Shown here: positions 28,557-37,296 of the stretch, piece by piece
Position numbering within the stretch: position 1 is the first letter of the stretch
How the letters are laid out: every line of letters begins with the position of its first letter
Assembly (NCBI RefSeq): GCF_903772925.1
Contig: NZ_LR812090.1
Coordinates: forward strand, 3,841,830-3,905,829
Source of the DNA: Alteromonas macleodii
Lineage (GTDB): Bacteria; Pseudomonadota; Gammaproteobacteria; Enterobacterales; Alteromonadaceae
DNA: 64,000 nt
Reading direction: 5' to 3'
Position numbers and translations under genes: made by a program
The notes under the pieces: generated by a model
Told to the model about the DNA's origin: nothing
The model's database searches: none
The model's input: the letters and a program-made list of their open reading frames with translations, nothing else

Positions 28557-31500
28557 ATGACAACAAGTACACAGGAAAAGATCTTTCAAAACGACATAAT
28601 AACCCAAATGCAGTCTCACGGTTGGCTTGTCGGAGAATCCTCTCGGTACAATCGAGAGCTGGCTCTTTACCCTGATGACTTGTTTCAGTTTGTTGAATCT
28701 ACGCAAAAAGAACAGTGGCACAAGCTTTGTAATACTTACCCTAATGACCCCAAAGGCGCTTTACTCAAAGCAGTTGAACGTGATCTGAAAGCCCATAGCA
28801 AAGGGACACTGCATGTACTTAGAAATTTAGTTAAAGACCGTGGAGCTAAGTTCAACCTTTGTGCATTTAAGCCTGACCATGACTTAAACCCAGATGCATT
28901 GGACAGATACAACAAGAATATTTTGCGTGTTGTCCCTGAACTAATTTATTCCCCTAATGGCTATGAAGGGCGTATTGATTTAACCTTATTCGTTAACGGT
29001 TTGCCAGTAACGACTTTGGAGCTTAAATCTGAATTTAAGCAAGCGTTGGACAATGCAAAAATTCAGTATATGAAAGACCGTCAACCCAAAGACCCGACAA
29101 CTAAAAAACCAGAGCCTTTGCTGACTTTCAAACGAGGCGCATTAGTTCACTTTGCGGTTAGCCAATATAACGTAGCCATGACGACTCGTTTGGCTGGTAA
29201 AAAGACATTTTTTTTGCCGTTTGACCAAGGCACAAGTGAAGGAGGTGCAGGTAACGATATTCCACAAGACGACAGCTACGCTACGTCATATCTTTGGAAC
29301 GAAATTTTCAGTAAAGACAACCTGCTTACTATTTTAGGTCGGTACATTCACTTACAGGTTGAAGATAAAGAAGAGTTAGACGGTACAATCAACCGAAAAG
29401 AGACCATGATCTTTCCTCGTTATCACCAATGGTCAGCGGTTTCGACATTACTTGAAACAGTTGAGCAAGAAGGCACTGGTGAAAAGTATTTGATTCAGCA
29501 CAGTGCAGGTTCAGGTAAATCAAACTCTATTGCTTGGTTATCTCACCAGTTAGCTTCACTGCACTACTATCAAGATCACGAGCGACTGAGTAAAAAAGTC
29601 GGTGATAAGATTTTTGATTCAGTAATTGTTGTAACAGACAGAACCGTGTTAGACAGCCAGCTACAAGATACTATTTATCAGTTTGATCACAATGAGGGTA
29701 TGATTGCTCGTATTAATCGAGAAGAAGCGCAAGGTTCAAAATCATCTCAATTAGCAGGTGAGTTAAAAGCTTCGACTTCAATTATAATTGTTACGATTCA
29801 AACTTTCCCGCACGTATTAGAAGCAATCCGAAAAGACTCAACGCTTTCAGGTAGAAGCTTTGCAGTTATTGCTGACGAAGCCCATTCAAGCCAAACAGGT
29901 GCAACGGCAAGAAAGCTTCGTGAAGTTTTGATGGCAGAACAGCTCGACAATCAAGAAGAACTGGATTCAGAAGATATTTTACGCCTAAGCTTGCAAGCCC
30001 GAAAAGGCTCTCAAAACATTAGTTACTTTGCATTTACCGCAACACCTAAACCTAAAACGTTAGAATTGTTTGGCAGAGCACCTGACAGAAGCCGACCTGC
30101 TGCTGACGACAATAAACCAGAGGCTTTTCATATCTACACCATGCAGCAAGCCATTGAGGAAGGCTTTATTCTGGATGTACTGAAAAACTACACCAGTTAT
30201 AAAGTTGCTTATCAATTAGCCCATAAAAATCCTGAGAGTGATAAGGAAGTAGATAGTAAAAAGGCTTCTACCAAAGTTGCCAAATGGGTACGTCTCCACC
30301 CTCATAATATTGCTCAAAAAGTTGAAACTATCATTGAGCACTTCAATAGTAATGTTAAACACCTACTGGCAGGTGAAGCAAAAGCAATGGTGGTGACTTC
30401 AAGTAGGCTTGAAGCGGTTCGGTATAAAAGAGCATTTGATAAATACGTTACAAACAAAGGCTATGAAGGCATTAGCGCAATGGTTGCCTTTTCGGGTGAG
30501 GTGAAAGATCCAGACATAGCAGATATGGAGTTCACTGAGCGCAACATGAACCCGAACCTAAATGGTCGAGATATGCGTAAAGCATTCGATACCAACGACT
30601 ATCAGGTCATGTTAGTCGCTAACAAGTTCCAGACTGGTTTCGACCAACCCAAGCTGGTTGCCATGTACGTAGATAAGCCATTAAAAGGTGTCGAGTGTAT
30701 TCAGACACTCTCTCGTCTTAACCGCACATGCAAAGGTAAAGACACCACCTATGTGCTGGACTTTGTTAACGATCCAGAAGAGATTTTGGAAGAGTTTAAG
30801 GTGTACTTCAAAACCGCAGAGTTATCAGGTGTGTCAGATCCTAACCTTGTTTACGACATCATGGACAAGCTAAATAACGTTGGCATTTACACTTGGTCAG
30901 AAGTTGAAAGGTTTGTTGAAGCCTATAACGACAAGAAAGTTAATCAGGCTAAATTATCTAATATCTGTAAACCCGCTGTTGAGCGCTTCAATGTCAGATA
31001 CAAAGAAGCGTCAAGAGTCCTAACACTCGCTCAATCAGAACTTCAAAAAGCCAAAAATGAAGGTAATGATAAAAAGATTAAATTTGCCGAGAACAGCGTT
31101 AAAAATGCCAAAGAAGCGCGAGATATTTTAGAAGTATTCAAGAAGGACTTAATGTCATTCTGTCGCTTCTATGAATTTAGCTCTCAAATTGTTGATTTTG
31201 ACGATGTTGATTTAGAAAAGCTTAGTATATATGCCAAGGAGCTATATCCATTACTACGCTTTGACATTGAAGAAAATGAGATCGACCTCAGTGATTTGGC
31301 AATGACTCACTATCGCTTACATGAGCAACGAGAAGCCAACTTAATACTTAACGAGTCCAAAGCCCTTTATGTTGCAAAAGAAGCCGCTGGCGCTACACCT
31401 CGTGACCCTCAGACCGAATTATTAAGCAATATTGTCTCTCGTATGAATGATCTATTTGTTGACGAGAAACTAACCGAAAACGACATGATCAATTATGCCA

Positions 31501-31754
31501 ACACAATAGCGGGCAAAGTGTCTGAAAATGAAGTAGTCATGGATCAACTTCGCAATAACACCAAAGAACAGGCCATGCTTGGCAAATTCCCAGAGTCGAT
31601 TAACGAAGCTGTAATTGAAAGTATGGGTATCCATGAAGGCATGGCAATGAAGGTGCTATCTAATGAAGCAGTTGCCAAAGGCTTTGCTGAGTTGATGTTT
31701 GATATGTTGGTTAAGGGAGCTGCTAACAAGCAGCCTCAAAGTCCTAAGGAATAG
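28557..31754 (+). CDS. hsdR: Type I restriction endonuclease subunit R
   Basis: HsdR is the ATP-driven DNA translocase and nuclease of the type I complex. The 1065-residue protein has the PD-(D/E)xK nuclease (GRIDLTLFVNG and TTLELKSEF, about 138-160), Walker A HSAGSGKSNS near residue 314, Walker B/DEAH motif ADEAHSSQTG near 439, FAFTATPKPKTLELFG, and the C-terminal helicase motif IQTLSRLNRTCKGKD near 716. A helical C-terminal domain would bind HsdM. All key residues look intact, so restriction should be functional. It is preceded by GGATTAATA and followed 2 bp later by the DUF262 gene. Confidence 0.95.
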   Translation: MTTSTQEKIFQNDIITQMQSHGWLVGESSRYNRELALYPDDLFQFVESTQKEQWHKLCNTYPNDPKGALLKAVERDLKAHSKGTLHVLRNLVKDRGAKFNLCAFKPDHDLNPDALDRYNKNILRVVPELIYSPNGYEGRIDLTLFVNGLPVTTLELKSEFKQALDNAKIQYMKDRQPKDPTTKKPEPLLTFKRGALVHFAVSQYNVAMTTRLAGKKTFFLPFDQGTSEGGAGNDIPQDDSYATSYLWNEIFSKDNLLTILGRYIHLQVEDKEELDGTINRKETMIFPRYHQWSAVSTLLETVEQEGTGEKYLIQHSAGSGKSNSIAWLSHQLASLHYYQDHERLSKKVGDKIFDSVIVVTDRTVLDSQLQDTIYQFDHNEGMIARINREEAQGSKSSQLAGELKASTSIIIVTIQTFPHVLEAIRKDSTLSGRSFAVIADEAHSSQTGATARKLREVLMAEQLDNQEELDSEDILRLSLQARKGSQNISYFAFTATPKPKTLELFGRAPDRSRPAADDNKPEAFHIYTMQQAIEEGFILDVLKNYTSYKVAYQLAHKNPESDKEVDSKKASTKVAKWVRLHPHNIAQKVETIIEHFNSNVKHLLAGEAKAMVVTSSRLEAVRYKRAFDKYVTNKGYEGISAMVAFSGEVKDPDIADMEFTERNMNPNLNGRDMRKAFDTNDYQVMLVANKFQTGFDQPKLVAMYVDKPLKGVECIQTLSRLNRTCKGKDTTYVLDFVNDPEEILEEFKVYFKTAELSGVSDPNLVYDIMDKLNNVGIYTWSEVERFVEAYNDKKVNQAKLSNICKPAVERFNVRYKEASRVLTLAQSELQKAKNEGNDKKIKFAENSVKNAKEARDILEVFKKDLMSFCRFYEFSSQIVDFDDVDLEKLSIYAKELYPLLRFDIEENEIDLSDLAMTHYRLHEQREANLILNESKALYVAKEAAGATPRDPQTELLSNIVSRMNDLFVDEKLTENDMINYANTIAGKVSENEVVMDQLRNNTKEQAMLGKFPESINEAVIESMGIHEGMAMKVLSNEAVAKGFAELMFDMLVKGAANKQPQSPKE

Positions 31755-31756
31755 CT

Positions 31757-33469
31757 ATGAAGATTGAAGCTAATGACAAAGATATCAGGGATGTTTTCAA
31801 ATTGGGTTATTTTAAGATACCAAGATTCCAAAGGCCTTATTCTTGGGAAAAAGACGAAGTCGAAAATTTTTGGAACGATATAACCAAGAATAATTCGCCA
31901 GAATATTTTATAGGTTCGATGGTCGTTTATCAGGACTCGAAACCTTACTTTGGAATTGTGGACGGTCAACAGCGACTTACAACTATCACACTCGTATTAT
32001 CGGCCATTAGAGACGCATTTATTCATCTGAATCAAGATGACTTGGCAAAGGGGGTACATCAGTACGTAGAACAACCTAACATTGATAATAAAAACGAATT
32101 TGTACTTCACTCTGAAACGTCTTTCCCTTACCTTCAAAACCACATCCAGAGTTACAAGGAACAAAAAATTGATCTCGAAGTCGGCAGTGAAGAACAAAAG
32201 CTTAAAAATGCATTTGAGCTTATAACAAAAAAACTAACTGAATTCGCAGGTTTACAAGAGGTCACATCTCTTCAATTAGAGCTAATGCCAACTGACAAAG
32301 ATCCTCTCAGTTTGTTAAAAAGGCTTAGAGATAAAATCTTATCATTAAAATTAGTTTTTATTCAGCTCGACAATGAAGATGATGCTTACTTGATTTTTGA
32401 AACTTTAAACGCGAGAGGAAGAGACCTTAAATCTTCCGATTTAGTTAAAAACTTACTGCTAAAAACCATAAAAAATAACAGCGTCAGTATTGATAGACCT
32501 AAGCAAGCATGGGTTTCCTTAGTAAATAAATTTGACGATATTGGAGAAACAGACGCATTAGACAATTTCATTCTTCATTACTGGATATCAAAGCAATCCT
32601 ATTGCACCGAAAAAGAGCTTTTTTCCAAAGTAAAAGAGCACATTACCAGTATGGAAAAAGCAGATGCTCTTTTGAGTGATTTTGAGAATTATGGAAAACT
32701 CTATTGTAAAATGCTCCACCCCAACTTTTTTGATTGGGATAATAATGAAGGAAGTCAAAGCATCAAAGACTCTCTCATTGCACTAAATAGGTTTAAAGTG
32801 AAGCAACAATCATCCTTTGTACTGGCTGCATTGGCTGCATACGAAAAAAAACTATTCAGCCTGAAAGTTTTAAAGTTAACACTCAAACGGGTGGAATATT
32901 TTCACTTTATCTTCAATGCAATAACATCCCAAAGATCTTCTGGTCACATTGTTTCTACCTATTCCAAAAATGCCATCAAACTAAGCAAGGCCAACACTTC
33001 TGATGAAGCAAATATAGTAGTAAAGGAACTGTTCAAAACACTTTCGAGCAAAATTCCGCACTATGAAGAGTTTGAAGTAAAATTCTTGGAGTTAATATTT
33101 CTTAAAAGTCGTACCAAAGACAGAAATATAATCAAATATTGCTTAAATAGATTACTTCCTAACACGACAAGCTGCTTTGATATTCGCAGTGATGCTTTAA
33201 CAATCGAACACATTGTTCCGCAGAGCGACACAAACCTTTCTCCTGAACTAATTGGGAGCATTGGAAATTTATTGCTGGTTGACCAAAGTACAAATGCCGA
33301 AAAGTTGAGAGACAAATGTCTAAATGACAAATTAGACTATTTGCGAAAGAGTAACTATCCTCTGGAAAATAATTTTCTAACTGACCAGTTTGATGGCAAG
33401 GCAGGTTCAATAGAAAAACGGACAAAAGAAATAGCAAAATATTTATTTGAAAACAGCAGGGTGAGTTAA
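31757..33469 (+). CDS. DUF262 + HNH (DUF1524) GmrSD-like nuclease
   Basis: A 570-residue fusion. The N-terminal DUF262 domain has FKIPRFQRPYSWEKDEV (about 18-34) and the nucleotide-binding signature DGQQRLTT (69-76). The C-terminus carries a DUF1524 HNH nuclease motif, IEHIVPQ starting near residue 483, followed by IGNLLLVDQSTNAEKLRDK. This is the arrangement of GmrSD-type type IV restriction proteins, which cut modified phage DNA in an NTP-dependent way; whether this one targets modified DNA is unknown. It starts 2 bp after the hsdR stop codon and ends the defence operon. Confidence 0.88.
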   Translation: MKIEANDKDIRDVFKLGYFKIPRFQRPYSWEKDEVENFWNDITKNNSPEYFIGSMVVYQDSKPYFGIVDGQQRLTTITLVLSAIRDAFIHLNQDDLAKGVHQYVEQPNIDNKNEFVLHSETSFPYLQNHIQSYKEQKIDLEVGSEEQKLKNAFELITKKLTEFAGLQEVTSLQLELMPTDKDPLSLLKRLRDKILSLKLVFIQLDNEDDAYLIFETLNARGRDLKSSDLVKNLLLKTIKNNSVSIDRPKQAWVSLVNKFDDIGETDALDNFILHYWISKQSYCTEKELFSKVKEHITSMEKADALLSDFENYGKLYCKMLHPNFFDWDNNEGSQSIKDSLIALNRFKVKQQSSFVLAALAAYEKKLFSLKVLKLTLKRVEYFHFIFNAITSQRSSGHIVSTYSKNAIKLSKANTSDEANIVVKELFKTLSSKIPHYEEFEVKFLELIFLKSRTKDRNIIKYCLNRLLPNTTSCFDIRSDALTIEHIVPQSDTNLSPELIGSIGNLLLVDQSTNAEKLRDKCLNDKLDYLRKSNYPLENNFLTDQFDGKAGSIEKRTKEIAKYLFENSRVS

Positions 33470-33519
33470 CTTCCCCCAATGTAGAGGGCTGGATCAGATA
33501 GAACCTATAATTTGTATTA

Positions 33520-33581
33520 GCTCAGACTTGATCTGACAGTTACCCGATTTTCAAGGTGCCGCTGTCAGATTAGATTTGAGC
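33520..33581. repeat. Imperfect 20-bp inverted repeat next to the IS left end
   Basis: 33520-33539 (GCTCAGACTTGATCTGACAG) and 33562-33581 are reverse complements at 16 of 20 positions, 22 bp apart. They lie between the DUF262 gene and the IS left end. They may be fused end fragments of a lost transposable element or a very small non-autonomous element. Confidence 0.5.
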
Positions 33582-33603
33582 TAGATTCTTCTCAGCTGTT
33601 AAC

Positions 33604-33677
33604 ACCAAGCGATTCTGTCGGTCTTTAATTACCACGCGATTTTGTCGCATTCACTAATTACCAAGGGAATTTGACGG
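33604..33677 (+). repeat. Three iterated 18-bp motifs at the IS left end
   Basis: Copies start at 33604, 33631 and 33660 (spacing 27 and 29 bp) and share ACCA-G-GA-T-TG-CG. Such iterons at transposon ends are commonly transposase-binding sites. Two inverted copies occur at 35935-35977. Confidence 0.75.
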
Positions 33678-33730
33678 TTATCTTTTAACCATGTTTCTTC
33701 TTTGCTTTTTGCATAGGAGAGACGCTGAGG

Positions 33731-35266
33731 ATGATCATGTTAAATTCCAAAGCGCAATTGACTGTAGACGTTATTGCCAAGGTTGCTGAGCGCAAGATAA
33801 CCATTGCTAATGCCGTCAAACTCCTGAATAAATCCAGACGTACCATTGAGCGTTACTTGAAGCGTTATCGTGAAGTCGGTATTCGTTTTGTGGTTCATGG
33901 AAATACAGGTAACGAACCAGTCAACAAAACATCAAATTCATTGAAGCAGCAAGTTCAATCACTTATCCGAGAGAAATATTACGATGTCAATCTGCTTCAC
34001 TTGGGAGAGTTGTTGCAAGCCAACGAACACATTGAAGTAAAGCGTGAAACTCTGCGTAAGTGGGCGCATGATATTCATCATGTGAAACGTGCTAAACGCA
34101 GACGTGGCCGTGTACACAAGCGTAGAGAGCGTATGGAAAGCGTGGGATTAATGTTGCAAATGGATGGCAGCACACATCGGTGGTTTGGCACCCAAAAGAC
34201 CTGTTTGATTGCCATGATTGACGATGCCAACAGCCAGTTGTTTGCCGAGTTTTTTCATGCCGAAACAACCGCTGGCTGTTTGAAGCTACTGCGCTCGGTG
34301 GTGGAGAAAAAAGGCGTATTTAAAACTTTGTATGTTGATCGCGCAGGTATATTCGGTGGACCTAAACGTTGCAACTTCTCTCAAGTACAGCGGGCATGTG
34401 AAGAGCTGGGTATCGAAATTATCTTCGCCAGCTCACCACAGGGTAAAGGGCGAATAGAACGGGCGTTCGATACCTTGCAAGATAGGCTCGTCCCTGAGTT
34501 TAGAATGCGCAATATCACTGATATGGCAGCGGCCAATGCGTACCTTCAGCATGTCTTTATCCCGCAGGTCTGGCATAAAAAAATGACCGTAAAGCCATCT
34601 ACGACGGATTCTGAATATCAACCGATACCCAATCACGTCAATCTTGATGATATCTGTATAACCAAAGTGCACCGCAAAATCCGCAACGATCATACCTTCA
34701 CTTACAAAGGGCAATTTTACTTTATTGAGTCACCCATAAAACACTCAATTGCCCATCAGAAAATCGAAATCAGAAACGTGATCGGCAAGCAGTTTGATGT
34801 CTACTTCGCAGGTAGAAAACTAACGGTATCACCAGTGATAGAGCCAACGAAAGCGCCGCTAGACAAATCCTATACGACGCACTCAGAAGACATTGAGATA
34901 CAGAAAAAACTTGATGTACTGGCGTTGGCAGACAAGCTTGGCAATGTAGCAGAGGCGTCTCGTCTGAGCGGCGTATCTCGCGATACTATCTACCGACACC
35001 GAAAACTTGTGAAAGAAGGTGGTGCCGACGCGTTAAAGCGCCAAGAACCTCCGAGCCTACATCATAAGAATCGTACTGACAAAGCTACCGAGCAAATCGT
35101 AATTGAGTTCTCGCTAGCCAATCCACATCTTGGTCAAGTGCAAGTGTCACGACTGCTCAAATCTGAGCGGAACGTCACGATACATGCTAGCGGCGTCCGC
35201 AATATCTGGCTAAGGGAAAAGATGAACACTATGGCGCTGAGAATAGACAAATCATCTGTAAAGTAA
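33731..35266 (+). CDS. DDE transposase, ISNCY/IS1202-like, with a C-terminal HTH
   Basis: This 511-residue transposase moves the IS element. It has an N-terminal helix-turn-helix (ITIANAVKLLNKSRRTIERYLKRY, about 24-46) and a retroviral-integrase-like catalytic core. The catalytic triad can be placed at Asp145 (QMDGSTHRWF), Asp203 (LYVDRAGIF) and Glu243 (GRIERAFDTLQDRL), and QMDGS-H-WF is typical of ISNCY-type enzymes. Unusually, residues about 395-500 carry a second HTH (ASRLSGVSRDTIYRHRKL) followed by a helical segment like the N-terminus of IS481-type transposases. AGGAGA precedes the start; an ATG two codons later is equally possible. The gene appears intact. Confidence 0.83.
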   Translation: MIMLNSKAQLTVDVIAKVAERKITIANAVKLLNKSRRTIERYLKRYREVGIRFVVHGNTGNEPVNKTSNSLKQQVQSLIREKYYDVNLLHLGELLQANEHIEVKRETLRKWAHDIHHVKRAKRRRGRVHKRRERMESVGLMLQMDGSTHRWFGTQKTCLIAMIDDANSQLFAEFFHAETTAGCLKLLRSVVEKKGVFKTLYVDRAGIFGGPKRCNFSQVQRACEELGIEIIFASSPQGKGRIERAFDTLQDRLVPEFRMRNITDMAAANAYLQHVFIPQVWHKKMTVKPSTTDSEYQPIPNHVNLDDICITKVHRKIRNDHTFTYKGQFYFIESPIKHSIAHQKIEIRNVIGKQFDVYFAGRKLTVSPVIEPTKAPLDKSYTTHSEDIEIQKKLDVLALADKLGNVAEASRLSGVSRDTIYRHRKLVKEGGADALKRQEPPSLHHKNRTDKATEQIVIEFSLANPHLGQVQVSRLLKSERNVTIHASGVRNIWLREKMNTMALRIDKSSVK

Positions 35267-35271
35267 TCAGG

Positions 35272-35910
35272 ATGTTGAAAATCGGACTTGAAACTGTATT
35301 TATATACAGTTACTTTAGGATTGTTAATTTTAATGATCCTGAAGGCGCACATGTTTTGAAATTTACGATGATATATGGTCCATCTGGAGTAGGTAAGGAA
35401 AGTGTTGCTAGGGAGCTGGCAAAAAGAAAAAACTGGCGATTGTTTCCACAGCATTTGGCCTTCGACATTTCGTGTGCAGTGATCGGATTCGGTAATGATG
35501 GCTTTGAGGCATATCAGCGTCAGACATGCATTGAAGCCTTCCAAACGCTGATCGATAACAACACCAATGGATTGGTGTTTACGTTTTGCTATGTTCACCC
35601 CGCTAGTAACTATTTCATTAACGACCTGCTTGAAATGTTAGAGCGAAACGACATTAGCCCTAATTTCATAAGATTATCTTGTACTTACGATGAGCACGTA
35701 TGCAGAGTTATCGACGAAAGACGGAAAAACACCAACAAGATTCAGTCGAAAGAGTACCTTGACAATTATCTAGATAAATTTGATTTTTCAACTGATATAC
35801 CAAAGGTAAAAACATTCCATTTAGACAATACAGGAATGTCTATTAAGGCAACTGCGGCAGAGATTGAACGCTACCTAGCCACGACTACGGAGAAAAGTCT
35901 ATTGTCATAG
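35272..35910 (+). CDS. P-loop kinase/ATPase passenger inside the IS
   Basis: A protein of up to 212 residues with Walker A GPSGVGKES about 35 residues after the first possible start. The rest looks like a small nucleoside- or bisphosphate-kinase fold: EAYQRQTCIEAFQTLID, TFCYVHPASNYF, then a lid-type RRKNTNKI and a C-terminal helix. It recalls PhnN-like or guanylate-kinase-like proteins but I cannot name a substrate. The true start may be the TTG at 35356 or the ATG at 35368, close to the P-loop. It lies 5 bp after the transposase and inside the right-end repeats, so it travels with the element. A role in transposition or a carried defence or toxin function are both possible. Confidence 0.65.
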   Translation: MLKIGLETVFIYSYFRIVNFNDPEGAHVLKFTMIYGPSGVGKESVARELAKRKNWRLFPQHLAFDISCAVIGFGNDGFEAYQRQTCIEAFQTLIDNNTNGLVFTFCYVHPASNYFINDLLEMLERNDISPNFIRLSCTYDEHVCRVIDERRKNTNKIQSKEYLDNYLDKFDFSTDIPKVKTFHLDNTGMSIKATAAEIERYLATTTEKSLLS

Positions 35911-35984
35911 CCTCAAACCGATGCTAATTTCAAAGCGTCAAAATCGCTTGGTAGTTAGACCGTCAAGTTCCCTTGGTTATCACA

Positions 35985-36387
35985 CTAATTCAGCTAAAGC
36001 ATCATTTATTTCTCGGGTCAGCTCCTCATTTGGTTCAATGACCATGTATAAACCAGCGCAATCAACATTCTCAGTATTATGTTTGCCTCTAAGCTCTGGC
36101 TTAGGTGAATCACTTAAAAACAACTCAGCTAGTACATGGGGCAAGTTGGCATAATTTCTTTCGCCAGCGTTAAAATCTTCCACGCATTGCTTATTGATTA
36201 ATGACTCAAAGCCAATAGTCTCGACCTTTCCGCGACTTCCTCCGGCAACCAATTCTATTGCCTGTAAAATACTACTCTTGCCAGCTTCGTTATCACCAAT
36301 GATTGTGTTGATAGATTCGTTGAACTCTAAACTGATTGAAGGGAAACGCTTAAAATTTGTTAGTTTTAGTTTCGTAATATGAGGCAT
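35985..36387 (-). pseudogene. 5' fragment of an OLD-type AAA ATPase gene cut by the IS
   Basis: The first 134 residues or so of an SMC/OLD-type ATPase remain: ITKLKLTNFKRFPSISLEF, then Walker A IGDNEAGKSSILQAIE (near residues 31-46). The frame then runs into the IS right end at 35984 and stops within it. Walker B, the signature motif and any TOPRIM nuclease are missing, and no remainder is found on the left side of the IS, so the rest was deleted. OLD-family ATPases occur in phage defence (for example with GajB). The product is almost surely inactive. Confidence 0.85.
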
Positions 36388-36426
36388 TGTTAAATCCGTT
36401 TATTGGTTTAAATTTCTATAACCTAC

Positions 36427-37296
36427 TCAATCCAGTGTCGAAAACCACACGTGCTCAAGGCAAGCATCGCAAAACTGTATGGCTTTATTAACAAGCTCAT
36501 CCGAGATAAATGCTATATATTCTTCGCCATTGCGCTTTGACCATTCGAAAGCGTCAAAAGCGAGTCCATCATCAACTTGTTTAAACTTCCTGATCTTATC
36601 ACTGTCCCACTCAACACCATTATGCATTACATAATTTCTGTATTGAAAAATAGCAGTAAGAAGTAACTCAAAATCTTCTGGCAGATATCTATCAAGCTTA
36701 AAAAGCTTACATAGCTCTACAATGCCATTTGCAATATTACCTTTCTGCTTTTCATCTTTTTGAATGTACCAGTGCGGATCCCAGAAATATTTAGCAGTAG
36801 TTTTCTCTATGTTGACCTTACTAATATTCACATGAGCACTGGGCTTTTTATCCTGCTTTTTTAATTTTTTTTGCTCTAAATCTCTTTTAACCCAAATTGA
36901 AATAACTTGATACCGTCTACTATCAACCTGCAAAAGCTGGGGTGAATTTTTCGAAATTCTATTAAACTCGTAAGTGAAAAGACCTTCTATGTATTGCGCT
37001 AGACTTGCAACTATTGCCCCAGAAATTGTTGCGTCAAAGTATATTGCCTCGGCACAGTCATCAGCCCACGCATCACCTCCTCTATAAGACTCATATCTTC
37101 CGGTATGCTTAGACACTTCAATCGTACTGTAATTGCCTGCTGATTCCATTCTCAAACAGTTTATAAACTGACGAATCCCCCCCAACTGCATATGAGGATC
37201 ATAATTCGGTGAAAAGTATGAATCAGGTACTATTTGCATTTTATTCTCAGAGCGCTTTTGCAGAGCCTCAATGAACTTTTTATTTTCGTCACTCAT
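36427..37296 (-). CDS. Unknown protein with a HEPN-like RNxxxH motif
   Basis: A 289-residue soluble protein. I do not recognise the family by name. The segment IFQYRNYVMHNGVEW contains Arg220-Asn221...His225, the RNxxxH arrangement of HEPN RNases, within a helical region (FELLLTAIFQYRNYVMH). The middle is Lys-rich (LEQKKLKKQDKKPSAH). It sits 40 bp after the ATPase fragment and directly after a HsdR/HsdS remnant, all on the minus strand, in a degraded defence region. A HEPN toxin is a reasonable inference but rests on one motif. Confidence 0.6.
   Translation of the reverse strand: MSDENKKFIEALQKRSENKMQIVPDSYFSPNYDPHMQLGGIRQFINCLRMESAGNYSTIEVSKHTGRYESYRGGDAWADDCAEAIYFDATISGAIVASLAQYIEGLFTYEFNRISKNSPQLLQVDSRRYQVISIWVKRDLEQKKLKKQDKKPSAHVNISKVNIEKTTAKYFWDPHWYIQKDEKQKGNIANGIVELCKLFKLDRYLPEDFELLLTAIFQYRNYVMHNGVEWDSDKIRKFKQVDDGLAFDAFEWSKRNGEEYIAFISDELVNKAIQFCDACLEHVWFSTLD

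Larger units (their letters stand above)
33597..35984 (+). mobile_element. Insertion sequence with repeated end motifs and a P-loop passenger gene
   Basis: The ends are inferred from matching termini: TGTTAAC followed by ACCAAGCGATT on the left, and on the minus strand TGTGATA followed by ACCAAGGGAAC on the right, each motif beginning 7 bases in. The left end has three 18-bp motifs (33604-33621, 33631-33648, 33660-33677). The right end has two in inverted orientation (35935-35952, 35960-35977). Between them are a transposase and a P-loop protein gene. I see no clear target duplication. A transposase of the ISNCY/IS1202 kind fits. The element cuts an ATPase gene on its right. Confidence 0.75.

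Noticed and set aside
35272..35910. Naming the IS passenger PhnN (ribose bisphosphokinase)
   Set aside because: Only the P-loop and general fold look alike, and there is no phosphonate gene nearby; the substrate cannot be told.
33478..35984. CRISPR-like array from the repeated motifs near the IS
   Set aside because: The motifs are only two or three per end, inverted between ends, and 7-12 bp apart; they are transposon end repeats. No CRISPR array or cas gene was seen anywhere.
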